This document shows, in pieces, positions 56,800-64,000 of a stretch of DNA of 64,000 nt (position 1 is its first letter; each line of letters opens with the position of its first letter). The stretch is from Amphibalanus amphitrite (lineage: Eukaryota; Arthropoda; Thecostraca; Balanomorpha; Balanidae). Under the pieces are notes generated by a model, which was not told the DNA's origin, searched no databases, and was given only the letters and a program-made list of their open reading frames with translations. The stretch lies in NCBI RefSeq assembly GCF_019059575.1, contig NW_024882745.1:1-64000 (forward strand). Direction: 5' to 3'. Position numbers and translations under genes: made by a program.

Positions 56800-58050
56800 G
56801 TACGTAAAATTGGTTGTTTTTCTGCACCTTGTGCACTTATACCCTGATACGTGGGAATGGAACCTGTGGTACGATTTACTTAGATATACACCCTTTGTCG
56901 TTTCTCGTTCGGATAAATAATAACTCAATGGGTATTAACTGAACAAAGGCAATGATTGATCAAAACGAGAGCTTGAAACATCCATTCACAATGCATTCGT
57001 GGTTTACAAAACCATACGCGACGAATCGTTGACTGCACACAAGAGCGAGCAGAAGAGTCCGTGATTTTCTACTGAGTAGACTGAGCTTTACCATCGACAT
57101 TTACTTAGCAGGTCTCAATACAGCAGTTGGTGTAATCTAACTTCACAGTAAGTACTTACGTACAGTCCAAATTCCATAATGCAAGCATGATGCAAGTAAC
57201 ACCAACTAAACACTACGGTAATCAGTACCTATCATTGAATAAATTGTAAGCTGCTGCGCCTCAAATCAAACTTACAAATACATTCAAATGTGATTATTTG
57301 AAACACTCCACCACCACCCTGCCCAACCCCTACCACACAGCCTGATACCCTGGGTAGTGGGTATTATGCTACCCGCCGGCTCAGGCGGTGGGCAGTCGAG
57401 CGTTCTGTAATCCTGTGACGTGTCTCGTCAAACTGTCCAACTGTTCAGCAGCCGTGTCCACGTTGATCCTGTGGTGGTAATAGACGATCAGACCGTGGTA
57501 ATGGAACAGATGATACAAAGTACCAATTTCAAAGAGTATAGTGGTACGAAATGGAATAGAGTAGAGAACGACGTAAAACATAAATGTGCTATACGAATTG
57601 GACCACATACGTCACAAGCATACCTACGCAACTCATCCAGTAAAACCGCCACAAATGTTACAAAAATCATGTTGAAATATGATGAATTGCGGACTCAGCC
57701 TTCCGTCAATAATGCATGACTTTCAAATTATTCAATTTTATTCCTATCAGTATGACCATTGCCACTCAACCATAGAAACTTAAAACTACGTAATTACATT
57801 CGTCTGCAACTCCAGCTAGCATGGAGTACACTCCAAACGATACGAGCTACACTTCCAGCCTGACGTTTGCAACATATCGAGTAACGACACAAAGTTGGAC
57901 GTCAGAATGAATAGTGCTCCGAGCCGGGAGATGGCTCAAACTTCCCAGATCACGGATTGGCCCAACAGATTCAATCTTTTATTGGAGAGTCTGAGCTTAG
58001 ATGGGGTCGTTGCTTGGTGATACTCAGTCCAGCTAGTTAGATGCTATAGC
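56800..58050. other. no feature recognised
   Basis: AT-rich unique DNA; frames near 57380-57720 on both strands have no recognisable domain. Confidence 0.45.
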
Positions 58051-58062
58051 CCGTCAGTCGTC

Positions 58063-59226
58063 CCTCGCCCCGTTGGGGGGGGGGGGCATTTTGGCCCAGC
58101 TGTGGTTTTTCCATATTTTCAGTACCTTCCCGAGCATCAATTTGACACCTTTACACCAAATTTCAAGTCTTAGGTCACCTTAGGTCAGGAGTTATTGAGG
58201 TCAAACTGAGGTCATGTTCGAGCAAAAATGGGCAAAAAACATGCAATCTTGAAACGCTCACCAAATCTACAGTTATCAAGCAATTTCAAATTGCTTTATA
58301 TGGCCTAGTAGACAAAAACGGCGCTACAAAACTGCTATCTCGGATTTTCAAAATTTTGTGTTTTTGACCCAAAAAATTCAAAGAAATTGATTTTTTTTAG
58401 AAAAACTAAAAAAATCAATTTTTATTTTCCGAATTTCGAAAAAATGGAATATATATGATAGTCCCTGCGCTCTTCTATATACATACCAAATTTCAGATCG
58501 ATATCTCATTTTTTGGCCAAGTTATAGCGAAAAAACTGTTCAAAATAATGACGTCAAATTTTTTAGCTCAATTTTTAGCGATTCTAGACCACGTACGGCA
58601 AAAAAAAAGAACACCATTGAACTCCCCGTGACAAGCTGCATCGATTCAATACCCATTTTATGCAAAAATATTAACTTTGAAATTTGACCTAATTTGACCT
58701 GACCTTGACCTGACCTTGACCTGACCTTGACCTGACCTTGACCTGACCTTGACCAAAACGTGACCTAAGCTTGCCCCAAAGGCTGCCTGACCCACATAAT
58801 CGCATTTGTCATGTAAAATGGACCATAAAACATGTATCACACGACACTTTCATATTGTGACCCCCCAGTGACCTGACCTCTGTGACCTGACCTGGTGTCA
58901 GTGACCTCAAATAACAAAATATGTGTTTGAAGAACATTTCCCCATTGATGATTTTCAATGAAATGCATTTTACTCGATTTTACAACGCATTTCTTGAAAT
59001 GCCTGTAAACGGTGAAAATTGGACCTTTGACCTGACCTGTGACGTCATCGGTTTGACCTAGGTCAATAAAATTGGGTCACAAGGTAGTTCCCTGATAGGG
59101 CTATCCAACACCGTTTGCCGCTTGTCGCTAGGTTGCGTGGTTCTCGAGATCTTAGGGGGGGGGGGGCAAAATGGCCCCCCCCAACAGGGCGCGTTGCTCG
59201 GCAGAGCCCAACGGGGCGCGGGTTAA
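58063..59226. mobile_element. TTAACCCTCGCC-family element 4 (1.16 kb)
   Basis: CCCTCGCCCCGTTGGGGG at the left and CCCAACGGGGCGCGGGTTAA at the right; the left TTAA has decayed. Subterminal CATTTTGGCC and CAAAATGGCC are inverted. 58680-58770 is an array of TTGACCTGACC units (period 11). Confidence 0.75.
58675..58770. repeat. 11-bp TTGACCTGACC array
   Basis: Six or so units; on the minus strand GGTCAGGTCAAGGTCAGGTC with recurrent TCAAGGTCA, the extended half-site bound by monomeric nuclear receptors such as FTZ-F1 and ERR. Confidence 0.85.
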
Positions 59227-59417
59227 AGTCTATATCCCAGTCGCAGTCCGGGATGGACTGGACTGGGATCTATCAGGGATCGATCAGAGTCTGCAGTCAC
59301 CTGTCGGCCCGGAGCGACATCCACCTCCTGCAGAAGGACTCGATGCAGCCGGTGCTGACCTCCCGAGACCTGTCGGTGGGAGACACGGCGAGAGACGGTT
59401 AGACAGCGACACGACAC

Positions 59418-59735
59418 TGGACTGTCCACTGTCCAAGTTTCATGACTGTCCACTGTCCAAGTTTCATGACTGTCCACTGTCCAAGTTTCATGACTGTCCA
59501 CTGTCCAAACCTCACGACTGTCCACTGTGCAAACGTCATGACTGTCCACCGTCCACTGTCAAAACCTCAGGACTATCCAGTCCACTGTCCAAGCGTCACG
59601 GTTGTCCACCGTCCAAACGTCACGACTGTCCACTGTCCAATCCTTATGGGTGTCCATTGTCCGAAATTCATGACTGTCCACTGTCCAGGCCTCATAATCA
59701 TGACTGTTCACTGTCCAAGCCTCTGCCAGGACTTC
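59418..59735. repeat. ~24-bp GACTGTCCACTGTCCAAG minisatellite
   Basis: About 13 units of CATGACTGTCCACTGTCCAAGTTT with drift. The unit keeps long frames open on both strands (repeated Cys-Pro-Leu-Ser-Lys or Thr-Val-Asp-Ser-His), which I regard as artefact. Confidence 0.85.
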
Positions 59736-59882
59736 AGTGATTGGATGCACAACAAAACCTCTTCGTGTTTCTGCTCTTTTTGGTTAGATGCTATTCATAT
59801 GGATTCTTGACATTTTTACTCTTTGCACTTTTGTTCGATTCCTGTCAATGTTTCCAGTGATTCTGAAGAACATCATACGACC

Positions 59883-60924
59883 TTAACCCTCGCCCTGGCA
59901 GGGGGGGGGGGTCGATGCGACCCCCCTAAGGTTTTTCAAAGATAAACAGCGTAAAAACAGCGGCGCGCAGCGCCGCCAAATTTGGCACAGTCTATGGGGC
60001 AACCTTTTTACATATGACCTGAAAATTTCAGGTCCGGGTGACCTTGTTTCAGGTCACCAGGTCAGAAAAACCGGTACAAGGTCATGGTCAAATTTCGATT
60101 TTCTTTTTGCACCTGTCCAACTCACAGTTTTCGACTGATTTCCTTCAAACTTTCAGGATGTGCTAAGTTCACCGAGTTGTATAACATATAGTTCGTTTTT
60201 TTTTTAGGTCACTGACCTGAGGTCAGTTAGAGGTCATTACGTCGTAATGTGAAGCCTGTGGGAAAATACTAAATTCGGAAAATACTGGAGATATCCGCTT
60301 CGTTTTATCACTTTTGTGCTTTGAAACCACAGTACTTAACAGCAGATCACTTGGTGCTTCTTTGTTTGGTGTATTTATCCATTGGTCAGGTCAAATGAGG
60401 TCAACTGAGGTCAAATGACGTTTTTGCCAATAACTTGGCACATAATGACGCTAGAGCTTAAAAATGGTATCATTGTGTTCCTGGTGATCAGCCGAATCAA
60501 ATGATATGCGATATGATGCAATTTGGTTAACTTGAACTTAATTTATTAATTTAAGTTAGTTAAAATTTAAGAAAAACTTTAAGTACACTTAAGCAAGCTA
60601 AAAAGTATATCATTCGACGCCCCTTGACGTGCTGAGTTCACTGGTGCTTTTCTTTTTGCTCTATCTTAATTAGATCAAAAGTTATAAGCGAAAAACTTTT
60701 GACCTGTTTTTAGCGAAATTTTTACATTTATACCCCCCAAAAAAACCCCTAAATATTGACCTAGAGCAACCAACTTTGCACAGGGGCGAGAATTCCGTAG
60801 GACCCACCTACCTACCAAATTTGGTGTTTCTAGGTGCCATAGGAGCCAATCGCGAGGGGGGGGTCGCATCGACCCCCCCTGCCAGGCCGTGTTATGAAAA
60901 ATGCCCTGCCAGGGCGAGGGTTAA
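59883..60924. mobile_element. TTAACCCTCGCC-family element 5 (1.04 kb)
   Basis: TTAACCCTCGCCCTGGCAGG and CCTGCCAGGGCGAGGGTTAA ends with TTAA on both sides. Subterminal hairpins GGGGGGTCGATGCGACCCCC and its inverse; about 25 bases near the right end duplicate the CCTGCCAGG stretch. AGGTCA half-sites lie at 60050-60110, 60206-60235 and 60388-60420. No transposase. Confidence 0.85.
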
Positions 60925-61072
60925 GTGCTATAACACTGTAACAGTAATCGCAAAGCTGTGCACATTCTAAAATCTGAATAAATCATTTAGCTTCCCTCCC
61001 GACCGTTTTGGGAAACTGGAAAGGTCGTCTCGCTAACTAAACGGTCTGAAAAAAAAAAATTCACGAAGAATA

Positions 61073-61402
61073 GCCGCTTTCACGACGGGCTACCTGTCGA
61101 ATGCACCTAATTCTCAGTTCTCACCAAATCTGCAACTAATCTCTGATGCAACTAATCTCTTTGATCTCTTTGATAATATCTTCATATAACGAGTTTATTT
61201 CAGTACCTACTTCAATCGATATTGTCTGAATGATATGACAAGGCAGGTAGGTATATAAGCAATTAGTGCAACGTTAGCTGATAGCTACTAAGAAATACAC
61301 TTAACCTAATTTGATCAAATCCTCATCAAATCTGCACCTAGTGACTCCGGTTATTCTATTTTCTTCAGCAAATGTGTACCAGATGGCCGTCATGAAAACG
61401 GC
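61073..61402. mobile_element. MITE with TTTCACGACGG TIR, copy 3
   Basis: GCCGCTTTCACGACGGGC and GCCGTCATGAAAACGGC ends; interior related to 48888-49161. TA-rich flanks. Confidence 0.8.
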
Positions 61403-61604
61403 TAATACCTACAATGTACGGTCCTAAGAATGAAGTTTAGTCTAGCGTAGCCCTGACACTTTGCTGTGTTTCGTTGAACGTTGGCATCTTCTACTGCAAT
61501 CTGCATGGCAGCCTCCGGGGTGGCTAAAATGCGCTTCTCTGGCATGAACGGCCCAAACTGTGCCTAGCGCGTCATCTGAACTACACTACAGAACTACCAG
61601 CGAC

Positions 61605-61714
61605 AAACCTGCCACTAGATGTCGTACAAGTCGCCATTTCCAACAAACCTGCCTCTGCCAAGTAGCGGGCAGAGTAAGCGGCAGTTCAGACATCAACCCC
61701 TAGATGGCAGGCCC
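61605..61714. promoter_or_regulatory. two CTCF-like motifs
   Basis: CCCCTAGATGGCAGG (61697-61711) and the weaker GCCACTAGATGTCG (61611-61624) fit the core of the bilaterian CTCF consensus CCASYAGRKGGCRS. They sit at the edge of a CpG-rich patch. Binding is inference. Confidence 0.35.
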
Positions 61715-61865
61715 GGCGGACGGCGCCCGTGTTCGCTCCGCTCGGCAGCCGCTCGCGCTGGGCCGGGGTGAGAGGCGACGGGCGGACGTCTGAAGGAATG
61801 CGACCCAGCCGGGTGACGTCACTGGTCGGCGAGGAATGTGCGACCAGCGACTCTTCATTCATGGT
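61686..61865 (-). CDS. weak candidate N-terminal coding segment
   Basis: Minus strand CCACCATGAATGAAGAG opens a protein-like frame (Met-Asn-Glu-Glu-Ser-Leu-Val-Ala-His...Pro-Leu-Thr-Pro-Ala-Gln-Arg-Glu-Arg-Leu) of 60 codons in CpG-rich DNA, to a TGA at 61688. It includes TGACGTCAC. No canonical donor was found. It may be a true first exon or an accident of composition. Confidence 0.25.
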   Translation of the reverse strand, partial: TMNEESLVAHSSPTSDVTRLGRIPSDVRPSPLTPAQRERLPSGANTGAVRRACHLGVDV

Positions 61866-61929
61866 GGACGTCCTCGGCCGCTGGACCGACCGGTTGTCAC
61901 TTGTCGCCACGGGATGGTTTTTTACTCAC

Positions 61930-62043
61930 GGTGACTGAGGTTCGGTGGACGCGCCGCAGGGGCGGTGGAGGTTTTTTTGTCGAGTGTTCCGGTCGGCGAG
62001 AGTGGGATCGGTAGGTCTGGGTAGTGTCACATTGGGGCCGTAG
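61930..62043 (-). CDS. putative exon 2 of a minus-strand gene
   Basis: 114 bases, acceptor CCGTCCAAACCTCAG and donor GTCACC|GTGAGT; open in phase 0 for 38 codons, basic and proline-rich (Lys-Lys-Pro-Pro-Pro-Pro-Leu-Arg-Arg). The upstream candidate exon 62178-62228 also ends in phase 0 with a donor, leaving a 134-base intron. Consistent phases and sites on both exons are suggestive. Composition is low-complexity, and the product is unknown. Confidence 0.33.
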
Positions 62044-62177
62044 CTGAGGTTTGGACGGGGACAAATGGCACGCCCTCCTCCAGGCTGGAGTCCGTCGAAA
62101 CGCTGATTTGTGCGGCTGAATGCTGAATGAGTTCAAGTTAAATGACGGTAACATATACGGGTGCAAGATTGTCTTAC

Positions 62178-62228
62178 CTCAAACTTTGTCCTGGCTTTTA
62201 TCTCAAATACATAGTTAAAAGCAGACAT
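62178..62228 (-). CDS. putative first coding exon (17 codons)
   Basis: Minus strand CACATGTCTGC starts a frame (Met-Ser-Ala-Phe-Asn-Tyr-Val-Phe-Glu-Ile-Lys-Ala-Arg) ending exactly at TTTGAG|GTAAGA (donor 62177-62173). It pairs in phase with 61930-62043. The region upstream is the GATC-rich repeat, so the promoter is not evident. Confidence 0.33.
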
Positions 62229-62239
62229 GTGCTTGGATC

Positions 62240-62425
62240 CGGAAAAATGGATCTGAGATCCGATCCCATGGATCCCGATCCGAGATCCATTCAGATCATA
62301 GATCCAACCCCTCAATTTTGTCGAGAGATCTGCTGGGATCATAGATCTGACCCCTCAATTTTGTCGCTAGATCCACTCGGATCATAGATCTGGCTCCCCA
62401 ATTTTGTCGTGAGATCCATTGGGAT
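62240..62425. repeat. ~51-bp GATC-rich tandem repeat
   Basis: ATCATAGATCTGACCCCTCA + ATTTTGTCG(N)AGATC repeats three to four times, preceded by GATCCGAGATCC words. Composition recalls the GGATCC-rich arms of the foldback at 6100-6350. Confidence 0.8.
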
Positions 62426-62429
62426 CATA

Positions 62430-63740
62430 GCTCATAGGTGCTCAAAATGTTAACAACTTTCTTTCATAAGAAGTTATGAATACCAAAGTATGGTTAGAAA
62501 CAAACAATCTTATACAAAGGACATATTAGTAAAGGCATCCAGTTACATTATACAGAATACAAAATAAAGGAGGCTCATGACGGTCACAACTTGAGAGAAT
62601 TGAGTGACATGAAGATTGTTCACAGTTCACATACCTACCAACAGAAAAGTTTGCATTAACATAGAGGTAAGTCAAAGTAATGACTAATGAACAATACATA
62701 ACTAGGTACCTACCACATCACAATTCATGTTAGAATCTACATAATGATATTGATAAGACAATCTTGCATTGGACAACCATGAGGCTTTCCAGTTTCCACT
62801 TTCCAGCTACCACAATTGATTGATAAACAATAAAAGATGATACTGACACATGTGGCTTGGTTAGGTAAAGGTATTTCAATCTATTGAAAGAAATATTTGA
62901 TAAAATAAACTGAGATATAAACAAAAGTATAAAAATATTCAACAGCCTGCGGAAGCGATGGGAAGCGAAATAACAATTGTAATGGCCTTGGATATTTACC
63001 GTAAAATGATTATTCAGTATCTAAATAGAACTCGTGACGTCCTTTCAAATAACAAATGAGCTAGGCGTTCTACCTTCGAGTATAATGAAAATAAATAAAA
63101 AATCAAACTGGAAATTCAAAAGTCTGGAGTTTTTTTTAAAAGAATGTTCATTTTTTCTGCCTCACATAATTTTACGATACGATTGTTTGTGAATATCATC
63201 TTTGTAGCGTTGAATTTAATGACGTAAACGTAAGCTGAAACGGTATTATATGGCCCAGAGCGGTGTGCGCCTTCCATCTTTGTTTTATTCATTTTCAAAA
63301 GAATTACAATATCTTACGTCATTAGTTTAAAGGGCCTATTACGGGTAATTTTTTGGAATCATTACGGTTTTGGTCAAATTAAGATTTTTCATTGGTCAAA
63401 CGATAATGACGTAATAAAACCATATTACCAAAACGTGAGCTGTGAATTTCGTTTGTCTTTTTTGGGGGGCTCTCTCATAACAAAAGCACAGCATGGCACA
63501 CCACACGTGGCACGTTGCCAAAAGTAGGTAATCTGAAGAAGTTGATGCCATTTTTGAACTTGTAATTTTATTAGGAAAGTATTAGAGGTTGGTTGCTATT
63601 CTTACTAAATCGAAATTGTGTTGCACATACTAATAACTCATACGAACATTCTGGATTGGGATTTCATACCTGGCAGAAGTGGATTGCTGCATGTTTTTCA
63701 CAAAACTGACCTATTTGGCTTCCAGGTTTGATTCCCTAAC
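62430..63740. other. AT-rich sequence, no gene recognised
   Basis: No protein-like frame; no inverted ends noticed. Confidence 0.5.
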
Positions 63741-63747
63741 ATCTGTC

Positions 63748-63895
63748 CATAGGCGGCAGAACAGGGGGGGGGGGGGGTGGCACCAGGGTACAGTGCCCCC
63801 CATAGATTTTGGCATTTTAACATTAGCCCTACTGGCGTTGCATGGAAAGAATGGGACCAAAATGAAAATCTGCAGTGCCCTGCTGCCACTGCATC
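63748..63895. mobile_element. CGGCGGAAC-family repeat, inverted copy
   Basis: CATAGGCGGCAGAAC, a G run, then CATTTTAACATTAGCCCT and GTTGCATGGAAAGAATGGGA are the reverse complement of 9100-9205 and 11115-11216. Confidence 0.75.
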
Positions 63896-64000
63896 TGTCT
63901 GTACTGCTTGTTCATTGAATTAAAGTGGCTGTAGCTTGTTGATAAGATTGTCATCAGTGCTGTCATGAAAAAAGTTACAATTGGTCACAAAAAGTAGCAA

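Noticed and set aside
59171..59810. 189- and 122-codon frames with CPLSK-like repeats
   Set aside because: A 24-bp minisatellite keeps frames open; no start or splice context.

Overview
The window is eukaryotic nuclear DNA, almost certainly from an animal. It has canonical GT/AG splice junctions, CpG-rich promoter-like patches, long microsatellites and a very high density of DNA transposons (mariner, hAT-like, TTAA-targeting and foldback families). It also has one young gypsy-type LTR element primed by tRNA-Trp. The transposon mix suggests an invertebrate, perhaps an arthropod or crustacean, but nothing here fixes the taxon. There is no bacterial operon, CRISPR array or recognisable RNA gene.

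Host genes are sparse and split. The best one is on the minus strand: exon 14460-14598 joins in phase to the terminal exon 5182-5483 (stop at 5182, polyA signal near 4945). The intron between them is about 9 kb and is nearly filled by nested transposons. A possible first exon and promoter with ETS and YY1 motifs lies at 16285-16390. Other tentative minus-strand 5' exons lie at 2777-2830, 27785-27990, and 61930-62043 plus 62178-62228. A weak plus-strand exon is at 42131-42217. No product could be named.

Layout: 1-1200, GC-rich minisatellite and a hAT-like end; 1222-4792, foldback and MITE elements; 5802-14398, a foldback element with ~550-bp inverted arms, split by a 6.96-kb hAT-like element (7195-14153) that contains a minisatellite and a 2-kb tandem duplication carrying further nested elements; 15113-18750, a TTAA element, a 382-bp tandem duplication, a 15-bp minisatellite and foldbacks; 20236-22278, a hAT inside a mariner inside a hairpin MITE; 29290-38931, a TTAA element interrupted by an 8.4-kb TIR element that contains gene-like GC-rich sequence and a 4.3-kb LTR retrotransposon; 39-51 kb, mostly unique sequence with microsatellites and MITEs; 52071-60924, several elements of one TTAACCCTCGCC family rich in AGGTCA half-sites; 61-64 kb, a MITE, a CpG-rich gene-like patch and AT-rich DNA.

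Insertion order can be read directly at many junctions from target-site duplications and, in one case, from an empty site in a sister copy. The LTR element is the youngest large arrival: its two 979-bp LTRs look nearly identical. It keeps gag, protease and the integrase C-terminus, but the reverse transcriptase to integrase core is missing and an in-frame CAG/AGC triplet tract sits at the join.
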